From: Oscillospiraceae bacterium
Lineage (GTDB): Bacteria; Bacillota; Clostridia; Oscillospirales; Oscillospiraceae
Length of the DNA: 64,000 nucleotides
Direction: 5' to 3'
NCBI GenBank assembly: GCA_902761635.1
Contig: CACWLG010000008.1
Coordinates: 1-64,000 of the forward strand
This document shows, piece after piece, positions 9,329 through 21,502 of the stretch (the stretch's first letter is position 1; each line of letters starts with the position of its first letter). The notes below the pieces were generated by a model. That model searched no databases, had not been told where the DNA came from, and saw nothing but the letters and a program-made list of their open reading frames with translations. The translations under genes were made by a program, and so were the position numbers.

Positions 9329-10523
9329 TTACTTGATGGTGAAGTACTTCTCGGGAACCTCAACAGAGGTGGAGCCCATGTAGTGGCCCGGATTACCCAT
9401 GATGTAGGTATCCTGATAGATCAGGAAGGTGTTCTCAGCCTTCACACCGGTCTCCGCATTGGTGTAGTTGGAGCCGTTCCACTCAGCGCCGGGGGAGAAC
9501 TCAGCATAGGCCTTGGAGATGTCGTCGATCTCCAGCAGCTTGCTCTCGCCGTTGATGACGTTCAGTGCATGCTGGGCAAGGCCGGCGGAAACCGTGTAGC
9601 CGTAGGAGTAGGCCCAGGTGCCGAAGCGGCCGGCGCCGCCCTTTTCGGAGATAGCGGACTCGACCTTGGCAAGGATCTTGGCATAGTCGCCGGCCTCAGC
9701 GGTCAGGTCAATGCCCAGAGCGCCGGGATAGCCCATGGTGGGAGAGGGCAGGTCAGCCTCGACGAAGCATCCGCCGTACTCGAGCAGCTGCTTGAGCAGA
9801 GGCTCGGTGTGGGCGTCGTTGGTGCAGCTCGACCCACTGGGGGACATGCTCAAGAATGTAGGCCTGTGCACCGGCAACACCAACGTCGGTGGTGGGGTCG
9901 GGAGCGGTCTCAAGAACGAACTTCATGCCAAACTCCTCGCAGGCGGCCTTCATGATGGCCACGCGGCGGCTCATGGTCTCGTAGGACATGTGACGCGGGA
10001 AGGAGATGTGGACAAAGGTGTCGCAGCCCATCTCATGGGCGGTGCGGATCATGAGGTAGCCGCGGGCGACGAAGTCGTTGTTGACAACAAGGTCAGCAGC
10101 GGAGCCGATCTCGGGCAGGTCCTCGTGAGACTCACCGGCGATGCAGATGATGTCGGGGTTCTTTTCCTTGATCTGGCGGAAGGCCTCGGTGGTACCGGGG
10201 ACAGCCTGGTTGACAATGATGGCCTTCATGTCGGGGTCATCAGCCATGTTGACGATGGTCTGGATGGTCGTCTCAAGCTCTTCGGTGAAGTTGTCGGGGT
10301 AGATGGCCAGCTTGACCATATCCTCGCCATACTTGGCCTGGAAAGCCTCGGCGCCGCGGCGATCGTCTTCAGACTGGGAGACGGAGCCGGTGATGATGCC
10401 GATATGGGGCTTGGACTCAACGGGTGCAGGAGCCTCTGTGGCGGCGGGTTCTGCCTTCTTGCCGCATGCGGCAAGCGCGAACACCAGGGTGAGCGCGAGC
10501 AAAAGCGCAACAATCTTTTTCAT
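9329..10523 (-). pseudogene. DUF3798-type substrate-binding lipoprotein, frame broken by an apparent 26-base deletion
   Basis: The protein starts MKKIVALLLALTLVFALAAC, a lipoprotein signal with lipobox Cys20, after GGAGGAAAAC. It continues as a two-lobed periplasmic binding protein of the DUF3798 type (HIGIITGSVSQSEDDRRGAE, PDIICIAGESHEDLPEIGS) up to ILEHVPQWVE. The reading frame then leaves the homology, and the C-terminal half resumes in another frame at CTNDAHTEPLLKQ, running to EVPEKYFTIK. The join is at about 9827/9828. The interval is 1195 bases, so a loss of 2 mod 3 is required; family spacing suggests about 26 bases. It is either a real disruption or an assembly error. The rest of the operon is intact. 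Confidence 0.85.
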
Positions 10524-10643
10524 GTTTTCCTCCTTATCGTTCTTGGACATAAAAGCAGCCTTCCGGCGGTTTTGACCCCCGTAAACCGCTCTCACATCCT
10601 CCATTAATTTCCGAGAACACATGAAATTCTCGAAAACTATTTT

Positions 10644-10672
10644 AATATACCACACTATTCTATTTCACACAA
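10644..10672 (-). promoter_or_regulatory. Promoter of the ABC importer operon
   Basis: On the minus strand TTGTGT (10667-10672) and TATATT (10644-10649) are spaced by 17 bases, with a TG two bases before the -10. The untranslated leader to the ATG at 10523 is about 115 bases. I see no recognised riboswitch in it. Confidence 0.7.
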
Positions 10673-10755
10673 GATTAAATTCACATTTTTGATAAAAATT
10701 ATTCAATCATTCTTTATATATCGGAGCAGCCTGCGTTGCTGGAAAACATTTTGCA

Positions 10756-10784
10756 TTGTGACAAGTGATCTCTCCCGCTATAAT
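10756..10784 (+). promoter_or_regulatory. Promoter of the small membrane protein gene
   Basis: TTGTGA (10756-10761), a 17-base spacer and a perfect TATAAT (10779-10784) lie just upstream of the gene starting at 10803. The leader is very short (about 12 bases) and holds the GAGGTGG ribosome binding site. Confidence 0.75.
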
Positions 10785-10802
10785 CAGTGCGAGGTGGTTT
10801 GT

Positions 10803-11060
10803 ATGAAACTCAGGAAAACCGTATTACGCATGCTCAACATGTGTCCTGATGCCTGGTACATATTTCTCTCATCCATAAAGCTCACGGCTTTCCTGCTGTT
10901 CGGCGCCTTTATGCTCCTGCTGAGCTGGGGCGGCAGCATGGCGGAGGGCTATACCCAGTACATGACAGCGATGAGCCTGTATGAAACAGGTGAGGCCCTG
11001 CTGATGATCGGTGCCATCTTCTCGGTCTGTATCGAGGACGTTCAAAGCTCGAGACGGTAG
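10803..11060 (+). CDS. Small two-helix membrane protein, unknown function
   Basis: The predicted product is 85 residues (MKLRKTVLRMLNMCPDAWYI...), with two hydrophobic segments (about 18-42 and 58-77) and a charged C-terminus. Support comes from a strong dedicated promoter and GAGGTGG before the ATG at 10803. I do not recognise the family. The stop codon lies inside the 3' end of the convergent rnmV gene, overlapping by 19 bases, so the two transcripts are antisense at their ends. Confidence 0.65.
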   Translation: MKLRKTVLRMLNMCPDAWYIFLSSIKLTAFLLFGAFMLLLSWGGSMAEGYTQYMTAMSLYETGEALLMIGAIFSVCIEDVQSSRR

Positions 11061-11623
11061 AACTCCTCCCTGTCCATCAGCGCGTTGAGAACGTCCAGCA
11101 GAGCATCCGCACTCATCTGCTCCGGCAGATTGAGCCGGCGCTGCAGGGTTTTTCGGCGCTCGGCGCTCCCCTCTTTTCCGCTGAGGCCCCGGGCGTAAAG
11201 ATCCGCCTTGCCGATCCGACCGGACGGCACGTCAGCAGGCTGATCGTCAAAGGTCGCGCCTGCACGGCGCAGGGCTTCCAGCAGGATTTCGGGCCGCATG
11301 CCCTCCACTCCGAGCTTCCCCTCTCTGGACGGGGCCGCCTTTCGTCTCTCTTTTCCTTTGATATCGGGGATGTAGGCGTGCTTTACCAGCCTGGGATCGA
11401 CGCAGCCCCGGATGTGGTTGCGGATCAGAAAGCCCGCCCCATCAGAATCCGTGAGCACGATGAGTCCCCGTGTCTCTGCCAGTGTCTGAAGAAGGCGGCG
11501 CTTCTGTGCATCATGAAAGATGCCGAAGCCGGAGGTCTCCAAAATCACCGCATCCACGACCTGGCTGAGGGTGTTCTTATCATAGCGCCCCTCGACGACA
11601 ATGACTTCCTTAATCCGGTACAT
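11042..11623 (-). CDS. rnmV: Ribonuclease M5 (5S rRNA maturation)
   Basis: The protein is about 193 residues and shows the Toprim motifs VIVVEGRYDK (catalytic Glu) and LTDSDGAGF (DxD), followed by the conserved HAYIPDIKGKERRKAAPSREG region of RNase M5. It cleaves 5S rRNA precursor bound to ribosomal protein L18. The start at 11623 (MYRIKEVIVV) follows GCGGGGGAAGAG and lies 14 bases inside the end of holA, so the genes are coupled. The C-terminal domain (RRKTLQRRLNLPEQMSADAL) is complete. Confidence 0.93.
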   Translation of the reverse strand: MYRIKEVIVVEGRYDKNTLSQVVDAVILETSGFGIFHDAQKRRLLQTLAETRGLIVLTDSDGAGFLIRNHIRGCVDPRLVKHAYIPDIKGKERRKAAPSREGKLGVEGMRPEILLEALRRAGATFDDQPADVPSGRIGKADLYARGLSGKEGSAERRKTLQRRLNLPEQMSADALLDVLNALMDREEFYRLEL

Positions 11624-12665
11624 GCTCTTCCCCCGCCGCAATGCGCAGCACGGTTTCTTTCAGAAGCTCCCGTGCGTCCGCGCCGCTGCTCTTCATGCGA
11701 TAGTCCGTCTCCGCGCAGAGCTCCACCGCCCGCTTCAGCTGCGGCAGAGAAAAGCCCCTCGCCGCAGCGATGAGCTTATTGGCGATGTAGTCAAACTTCA
11801 TGGCGCATACATCCATGACATACCTGGTGCCGAGATCCTTTTCCACCGCGAGCCTTGCCGCATAGAGCTGGCGCATCTGTTTTCCGAGCACAGCCAGCAT
11901 CATGATCGGTTCGTTATTTTTATCTGAGAGCAGCTCCGCCAGGACCTCCATGGCGGAATTGTTCTTTTTTCGTGCGATAAGCTCCGTCATCTCAAAAACC
12001 ACAGCCTCCGGAATGTGATTGGCCACAGCCTCCACGTCCTCCGGCGTCACTTTATCGCCTTTGGCATAGGCCGCGATCTTTTCAATTTCCGGGATCAGCC
12101 TGCTCATAAGATCGCCGCTGATAAAAATCAGACGCTGGGCCGCCGCAAGATCGACGCTCTTCCCTGCCGCAGCAAAGCGGCGCACGATCCAGTCTGTCAG
12201 CATGCCCTGGGACTGGCGGGTGAATTTGAGTTCCCTCCCCTCGGAACGCAGGGTCTTGATAAAGCGAAGCCTGCCGTCAGGCTCAAACTCGGCGTTCTGC
12301 ACGAAAGCCACCGTACAGTAGTCCGGAAGATCGGACAGGAGCTTTGCGCAGGAATCCGGATCTGACAGGCGGTTGATATCCACGTCGCGCAGCTCCACAA
12401 AGGTCCGCTCTGTCATGAAGGGCATGGCGTCCACAGCCTGACGGAGCTTCACCGGGTCCAGTGCAGGTCCGTCAATCCGCTTATAGCTGAAATCGTCCTC
12501 CCCTTCCGGGAGGCATCTTTTTTTCAGCTGCTGCAGATACTGCTCCCGCAGATAGTCCTCCGGGCCCCAGAGAAGATAAAGCCGTTCCGGGCCCAGCTCC
12601 TTGAGTGAGCGAAGCTCAGACGCATAATTGAAGGCTTCTTCATTTTTACCAGCTTTCTTAGCCAT
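11610..12665 (-). CDS. holA: DNA polymerase III delta subunit
   Basis: The 351-residue protein has the HolA layout: an N-terminal AAA+-like domain with RLYLLWGPEDYLREQYLQQL, a middle DNA-binding region (YCTVAFVQNAEFEPDGRLR) and a C-terminal helical domain (ALCAETDYRMKSSGADARE type ending). It is the clamp-loader subunit that opens the beta clamp. The ATG at 12665 (MAKKAGKNEEAF) follows GGAGAAG and overlaps the end of comEC by eight bases; longer in-frame upstream sequence is comEC shadow. It is co-transcribed with comEC and rnmV. Confidence 0.93.
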   Translation of the reverse strand: MAKKAGKNEEAFNYASELRSLKELGPERLYLLWGPEDYLREQYLQQLKKRCLPEGEDDFSYKRIDGPALDPVKLRQAVDAMPFMTERTFVELRDVDINRLSDPDSCAKLLSDLPDYCTVAFVQNAEFEPDGRLRFIKTLRSEGRELKFTRQSQGMLTDWIVRRFAAAGKSVDLAAAQRLIFISGDLMSRLIPEIEKIAAYAKGDKVTPEDVEAVANHIPEAVVFEMTELIARKKNNSAMEVLAELLSDKNNEPIMMLAVLGKQMRQLYAARLAVEKDLGTRYVMDVCAMKFDYIANKLIAAARGFSLPQLKRAVELCAETDYRMKSSGADARELLKETVLRIAAGEEHVPD

Positions 12666-14928
12666 TGTTCTTCTCCAAACGGATTTCCACCGTTCCGTCT
12701 TCATCCGTTCGCATGACTTGATAGCCATGCTCCCGCAGCGCATCCAGCGTTTCCTGCGCCGGATGGCCGTAGCTGTTATATCCGACACTGATCACCGCAA
12801 GGCGTCCGCCGGCTTCCTCCAGGAGTTCGGGCGCGCTTGCGTATTTGGAGCCGTGGTGTCCCACGACCAGAATATCCGTACCGCTCAGATCCTCCTGCTG
12901 CACGAGCTTCCGCTCCAGCTTCTTCGATGCGTCAGCCGTTACGAGAAGCTTTGTCTCCCCAACAGAGAGGCTTGCCATCAGGCCGCTTTCGTTCCTGTCG
13001 CCGGTATCTGACAGTCTGTACAGCTTCACCTTCAGTCTGCCACAGGAAGCCTCGGCATTGTTTTCCAAAGCCCGAACCTCTGTCCCGTGCCGGGCGGCAC
13101 ATGCCAGAATGGCGCTTTTATAGCCGTTATCATCCTCTTCGGCCGCAGGAAGGATCAGCGTGTTCACCGGCACCATTTCCATCAGCCGGACAGCGCCGTC
13201 AACGTGATCCTCATCCATATGCGTCAGAACGAAGATCTCAATGCTCCTGCGCCCGCAGCCCAGGAGATACTCACCGGCGACGCTCCCGGCATGATCCATG
13301 CTGTAGACATTCCCGCAGTCGATCACCGCAGTTTCATCCCCGGCAAAGGCTGTGATACACTGTCCCTGCCCCACGTTCAGGACGCTGATGCAGTCTGTGT
13401 TCCGGTACAGTCTCTCCGTGCGCAGGATGATGCCGACCAGCAGCGCAAGCGAGAGCGAGGCCGGCAGCAGGATCCGCACAAAGCGGTGTCTTCGCAGCAG
13501 CACGCCCAGCAGCAGGAGTGCATAGCTCGTCAGCATCCAGAGAAGCGCGCCTTCGGTTTTCATATACAGTACGGCATGGGGCATGGCTGCGACCTTCCCC
13601 GCGCAAAAGAGGATATAACGCACCGGCCAGGCACAGAGCCACGCCGCCGCAGACCCGAGCGCCGGGATCACAGAGAGAGCGCAGGCCGCCCAGGCCATGC
13701 AAAAGCATAAGCTGACCGCCCACAGGCAGGCGACATTGCTCAATACCGCGAGCAAAGGCACATAGGAAAAATGGAGGGCTGTGATCGGCGTCGTAAAGGC
13801 CATGACACTCAGCGAGCTTGCAATCACCCCGAGGAGCGTTCGGATCGGACCGTGATGAAGCTTTTCCGGCAGCGGATTGAGCAGCCATGCAAGGATCGGT
13901 TCTGAAAAACAAATGATGCCCGCCATGGCAGAGAAGCTCATCTGCAGGCTCACGCTCTTGGCCGCAAAGGGACAGGCAGCCAGGAGCAGTGACAGCACCG
14001 CTGACAGCGAGGTAAGCGGATCATTTTCCCGCCGCAGGACCGGCGCAAGCAGCAGGAGGGTCTGCATGAAGCCGGCGCGGACCGCGGACTTGCTGACCCC
14101 CGTCACCAGCACAAAGCACCAGATCAGAACGATGCTGATCCATGCACTGCGTCGGCCGTTCCCGAGCAGGAGTCCGAGAAAGCCCACCAGAAAGGAAATG
14201 TGCAGGCCGGAGACCGCCACCACATGCATGAGCCCGGAGCGACTCATGGCAACATATAACGCATCGTCATCATAAAAGTCCTGCTTGTCGCCAAGCATCA
14301 GGGCTTTGATAAAGGTCCGGCTGTCCTGTGGAAAGATAAGCTCCACACGGGAGCAGAGAAAACGATGCAGCCGCAGCGGCAGACTCGCAGCGGAGAAGCC
14401 GGAATCGCGGATCTCCTCCTCGCCCTTGACACTGAGCTTGAGGTAATAGCCGTTGGTGTGATAATTGTCATACGCTTTGCCGTAGAGCGTGTCTGCCGGG
14501 GTGATTTTGCCGGTAAAGCTGATCGTCTGTCCCGGCTCCGCCTTCAGGAAGGCCTTATGGTTATCGTATACGATCGCCTTGAAGTGCGGCAGATCCTCCG
14601 ATCGGATGCGGATGTGCAGGCGGCAGTAGCCGCTGTATTCCTCCGGGTAATCCAGCACCGTGCCGAAGATCTCCCGCGTCTGCCCGGCGTATTCCTGCGC
14701 CCGGTCTATCGTGAGACTTTTGTATACGGAATACTCCAGCAATCCGAGAGCGAAAAACACCAGCGCAATTGCGGCCGGACGGAGCCACTTTCGCTGAAGC
14801 AGCGCAAGGGCGGCGCCGAAAACTGCGGAAAGAACCGCAGGCACGATCAGCCACCCTGCCGGCAGAATATAGTTTGCGAGGAACACAGCGGCGGAAAAGG
14901 CCAGTGCCGCCGTCGCAAGCTTCCTCAT
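12658..14928 (-). CDS. comEC: ComEC/Rec2 DNA uptake channel with metallo-beta-lactamase domain
   Basis: The 756-residue protein has all three ComEC parts: an N-terminal DUF4131/OB-like region (about 20-190), a polytopic competence domain (VVAVSGLHISFLVGFLG, about 215-500) and a C-terminal metallo-beta-lactamase domain with THMDEDHVDG and ILVVGHHGSK (about 515-750). The domain is thought to degrade the non-imported strand during transformation. The length is complete, so a DNA-uptake channel is potentially functional. The start at 14928 follows GAGGGAAG. It begins the comEC-holA-rnmV transcription unit. Confidence 0.93.
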   Translation of the reverse strand: MRKLATAALAFSAAVFLANYILPAGWLIVPAVLSAVFGAALALLQRKWLRPAAIALVFFALGLLEYSVYKSLTIDRAQEYAGQTREIFGTVLDYPEEYSGYCRLHIRIRSEDLPHFKAIVYDNHKAFLKAEPGQTISFTGKITPADTLYGKAYDNYHTNGYYLKLSVKGEEEIRDSGFSAASLPLRLHRFLCSRVELIFPQDSRTFIKALMLGDKQDFYDDDALYVAMSRSGLMHVVAVSGLHISFLVGFLGLLLGNGRRSAWISIVLIWCFVLVTGVSKSAVRAGFMQTLLLLAPVLRRENDPLTSLSAVLSLLLAACPFAAKSVSLQMSFSAMAGIICFSEPILAWLLNPLPEKLHHGPIRTLLGVIASSLSVMAFTTPITALHFSYVPLLAVLSNVACLWAVSLCFCMAWAACALSVIPALGSAAAWLCAWPVRYILFCAGKVAAMPHAVLYMKTEGALLWMLTSYALLLLGVLLRRHRFVRILLPASLSLALLVGIILRTERLYRNTDCISVLNVGQGQCITAFAGDETAVIDCGNVYSMDHAGSVAGEYLLGCGRRSIEIFVLTHMDEDHVDGAVRLMEMVPVNTLILPAAEEDDNGYKSAILACAARHGTEVRALENNAEASCGRLKVKLYRLSDTGDRNESGLMASLSVGETKLLVTADASKKLERKLVQQEDLSGTDILVVGHHGSKYASAPELLEEAGGRLAVISVGYNSYGHPAQETLDALREHGYQVMRTDEDGTVEIRLEKNNG

Positions 14929-14947
14929 AGGCTTCCCTCACAAAACG

Positions 14948-14975
14948 GGGCCGGTATGGATTGCAATACCGGCCC
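14948..14975. terminator. Terminator between the alaS-HIT unit and comEC
   Basis: GGGCCGGTAT and ATACCGGCCC form a perfect ten-base stem with an eight-base loop. On the minus strand it closes the alaS-HIT transcript and is followed by CGTTTTG. On the plus strand it is followed by a seven-T run, so it could act in both directions. Confidence 0.8.
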
Positions 14976-14984
14976 ATTGTTTTT

Positions 14985-15326
14985 TTAACGGATCGCTATG
15001 CCGAGATCCGTGCCGCCGATCAGATGAAAATGCAGATGCATCACGGTCTGACCGCCGTCTTCACCGCAGTTGTTGATGACACGATAGCCATTTTCAAGGC
15101 CTTCGGCCTTTGCGATCTTAGCAATGGCCTCAAAGCACTTGGCAACGTAAAGGGAATTGCTGCTGTCCACGGCATCGGCGCAGGGGATATGCTGCTTGGG
15201 AACCACCAGAACGTGGACCGGTGCCACGGGATTGATGTCCCGAAACGCGAAAACGTATTCGTCCTCATAGACTTTGGTGCTGGGGATGTCCCCGGCGATG
15301 ATATTGCAGAAAAGGCATTTATTCAT
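14985..15326 (-). CDS. HIT-family nucleotide hydrolase (HINT-like)
   Basis: The 113-residue protein begins MNKCLFCNIIAGDIPSTKVY and ends with the histidine triad VMHLHFHLIGG, the family's nucleotide-binding and catalytic motif. Length and motif spacing match the HINT/Hit branch, which hydrolyses adenosine phosphoramidates or acyl-adenylates. The gene starts 15 bases after alaS, and HINT-type enzymes can act on aminoacyl-adenylates made by tRNA synthetases, so co-transcription is meaningful. The start has GGGAGGG at good spacing. Confidence 0.93.
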   Translation of the reverse strand: MNKCLFCNIIAGDIPSTKVYEDEYVFAFRDINPVAPVHVLVVPKQHIPCADAVDSSNSLYVAKCFEAIAKIAKAEGLENGYRVINNCGEDGGQTVMHLHFHLIGGTDLGIAIR

Positions 15327-15341
15327 TCTATTTCCCTCCCG

Positions 15342-17978
<2,637 letters not shown>

Positions 17979-18004
17979 GTAAATATATCCTCCCAAAAAT
18001 GAAC

Positions 18005-18240
18005 TTGCAAAAAATAAAACCTCCGCCCCGGTCCAGGGGCGAAGGCATGATTCGCGGTACCACCCTGATTACGGCTTGCACCGTATCTCAAGCGCCCGTA
18101 ACGCGGGCAGACGCCCCGGTCATCCCGGAGAGCTCAGGAATGGCTGTCGGTTTTGGACACAGGGCCTTTCAGCATCCGGCCCCTCTCTGTGGAATCCTGC
18201 GCCGACTCGTTCCGTCACAGCCAATTATCTTATCACGCAG
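18005..18240 (-). promoter_or_regulatory. T-box leader riboswitch of alaS
   Basis: The minus strand holds the canonical T-box sequence GGGTGGTACCGCG (18053-18065), a terminator stem (CCTTCGCCCC / GGGGCGGAGG) followed by TTTTATTTTTT, and upstream an AGAGAG motif (18183-18188) with the GCTGAAAGGCC-like Stem I apical region. A GCC triplet followed by A (18142-18144) lies where the specifier is expected, consistent with alanine. Uncharged tRNA-Ala should stabilise the antiterminator and switch alaS on. Confidence 0.93.
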
Positions 18241-18242
18241 GC

Positions 18243-18270
18243 ATTTTATCACAAGTCCCCGATTTGTCAA
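18243..18270 (-). promoter_or_regulatory. alaS promoter
   Basis: TTGACA (18265-18270) and TAAAAT (18243-18248) are separated by 16 bases, with TG one base before the -10 (an extended -10). The transcript would enter the T-box directly. Confidence 0.75.
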
Positions 18271-18372
18271 GCATTATCTCCGCCGTTTAAGCGCTGCGGA
18301 GCAGGAGAAGCATCCACAAGCCGCATGAAATCTGTATTCTCTGGTGAACTGAAGCTTCTTTGCTGATTATGA

Positions 18373-18414
18373 GAAAAAAGGAGCAGACAATATATCAGCA
18401 TACTGTCTGCTCCT
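18373..18414 (-). terminator. groESL terminator
   Basis: AGGAGCAGACA (18379-18389) and its exact complement (18404-18414) form an 11-base stem. On the minus strand it is followed by TTTTTTCTC, a strong intrinsic terminator 44 bases beyond the groEL stop. Confidence 0.92.
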
Positions 18415-18457
18415 GTAAGCCTTGTTCGATTCTCTGCTGGCTCGAAGGAAATGCGAT

Positions 18458-20089
<1,632 letters not shown>

Positions 20090-20102
20090 TTAACCTCCCG
20101 TA

Positions 20103-20387
20103 TTACTCAATAACAGCCAGAATGTCGGACTGGCGGACGATGGTGTACTCCTGATCCTCAAGCTTTACCTTGCTGCCGCTGTACTTGCCGACGAGAACGC
20201 TCTGACCGGCCTTGACGATCATCGCGACTTCGTGGCCGTCGACCATCCCGCCGGGGCCGACCTCGACAACCTCATAAACCTCGGGCTTCTCCTGGGCGGA
20301 GGAAGTGAGGAAAATGCCGGAAGCGGTGCGTTCTTCAGCCTTGTTCTGTTTCAGGACCACTCTGTCTGCCAAGGGTTTGAGTTTCAT
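20103..20387 (-). CDS. groES: Co-chaperonin GroES
   Basis: The 94-residue protein begins MKLKPLADRVVLKQNKAEER, has the mobile-loop region TASGIFLTSSAQEKPE and ends with VGKYSGSKVKLEDQEYTIV, all standard for GroES. It caps GroEL. The start at 20387 follows GGAGG. It is the first gene of the groES-groEL operon under the CIRCE operator. Confidence 0.98.
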   Translation of the reverse strand: MKLKPLADRVVLKQNKAEERTASGIFLTSSAQEKPEVYEVVEVGPGGMVDGHEVAMIVKAGQSVLVGKYSGSKVKLEDQEYTIVRQSDILAVIE

Positions 20388-20429
20388 GCTTATATACCTC
20401 CAATAAATTATTCACATAAATCAGCATCG

Positions 20430-20456
20430 TTAGCACTCAATCACCTTGAGTGCTAA
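20430..20456 (-). promoter_or_regulatory. CIRCE operator (HrcA binding site)
   Basis: TTAGCACTC, nine bases, GAGTGCTAA is an exact CIRCE consensus, extended by a further matching CG pair region on each side. It lies in the groES 5' leader just after the promoter, so HrcA should repress groESL at normal temperature. hrcA itself is not in this window. Confidence 0.98.
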
Positions 20457-20464
20457 CGATGCAT

Positions 20465-20492
20465 ACTATACCACACTTTTCATATTTTGCAA
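20465..20492 (-). promoter_or_regulatory. groES promoter
   Basis: TTGCAA (20487-20492) and TATAGT (20465-20470) with a 16-base spacer lie immediately upstream of CIRCE, with TG two bases before the -10. Confidence 0.7.
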
Positions 20493-20551
20493 GGGGGTTC
20501 AGAGAAAAAAACGCCGGAAGATTTTGAATTTTTTGTTACCGCACCAAAGAC

Positions 20552-21475
20552 TCAGCGCACAGTCTCACTGAAAAAGCGCATCCCGTCCGGCACGATCAGC
20601 CTGAGCGCGCCCGGGATCAGCTTCATTTCAACACTTTTGGCATAGATGGCCTCACCGTCCACATTGATCACATTCTCCTCATCGAAGTCGATGCGAAGAC
20701 TTGTGCCGCGCAAGTGCTTGATGACCTTCGGATATCTGTCTGCTTTCCCGGAGGCATAGGGCCCAATATATCTTGCAAGCGTAAAAAGGCTGACGCGCGG
20801 CACCGCGTAGATATCCAGGACGCCGTCATCAGGCCGTGCGTCCGGGCTGGGGTTGAAGCCGCCGCCGTAATAACGCCCGTTGCACGCGCACAGCAGTGCA
20901 AAATCGCCGGAATGGCAGTACTCCCCTGCCTGAACGCGCATCGGCCGGTTGATGCCCTTGAGCACATTCACAATCGCAGAAACGATATAGCCGCCGGTCC
21001 CGCCGATCAGGGGCAGGCCGCTGTAATGATGCACCTCCGTCCCAATCCGCGCGTCAATGCCGACCGAGCAGATATTGGCGCTGTAGCGCCCGTTGCAGTC
21101 AATGAGGTCAATGGGATGTTCTGTGCCGTTGAGAAGGGCGTTGAGATCCCGGAATAAATCCTTCTCCTCCCCGAACATGCGGCAGAAATCATTGCCGGTC
21201 CCTGTGGGATAAGGGGCCACAGCCACATTATCCAGCAGGGCCGCACCACAGACACATTCATTGAAGGTGCCGTCGCCGCCGCAGGCATAGACGCGCAGAT
21301 GCTCGCCTTTTTCAGCTTCCTGCCGGATCTTCACCGGTGCGTCCATCGGCGCTCCGGTCACATAAACTTCCCAGTTCTCTTCCCTGTTCTGAAACGCGGA
21401 ACGAACAGCACGCTTTACTGCGATGCTCTTGTCCTTGCCGCCGGCGGCAGGATTGACAATAAACAGATGCTTCAT
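20552..21475 (-). CDS. YegS/DgkB-type lipid kinase
   Basis: The 307-residue protein has the diacylglycerol kinase catalytic domain: MKHLFIVNPAAGGK at the N-terminus, the nucleotide motif YACGGDGTFNECVCG, and PYPTGTGNDFCRMFG. The C-terminal beta-domain ends with IVPDGMRFF. Such enzymes phosphorylate diacylglycerol or related lipids in membrane phospholipid recycling; the substrate cannot be fixed from sequence. The start at 21475 has AAAGGA upstream. The methyltransferase gene ends 28 bases before it. Confidence 0.9.
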   Translation of the reverse strand: MKHLFIVNPAAGGKDKSIAVKRAVRSAFQNREENWEVYVTGAPMDAPVKIRQEAEKGEHLRVYACGGDGTFNECVCGAALLDNVAVAPYPTGTGNDFCRMFGEEKDLFRDLNALLNGTEHPIDLIDCNGRYSANICSVGIDARIGTEVHHYSGLPLIGGTGGYIVSAIVNVLKGINRPMRVQAGEYCHSGDFALLCACNGRYYGGGFNPSPDARPDDGVLDIYAVPRVSLFTLARYIGPYASGKADRYPKVIKHLRGTSLRIDFDEENVINVDGEAIYAKSVEMKLIPGALRLIVPDGMRFFSETVR

Positions 21476-21502
21476 CGCGGTATATCCTTTTCTATTTCTC
21501 TC

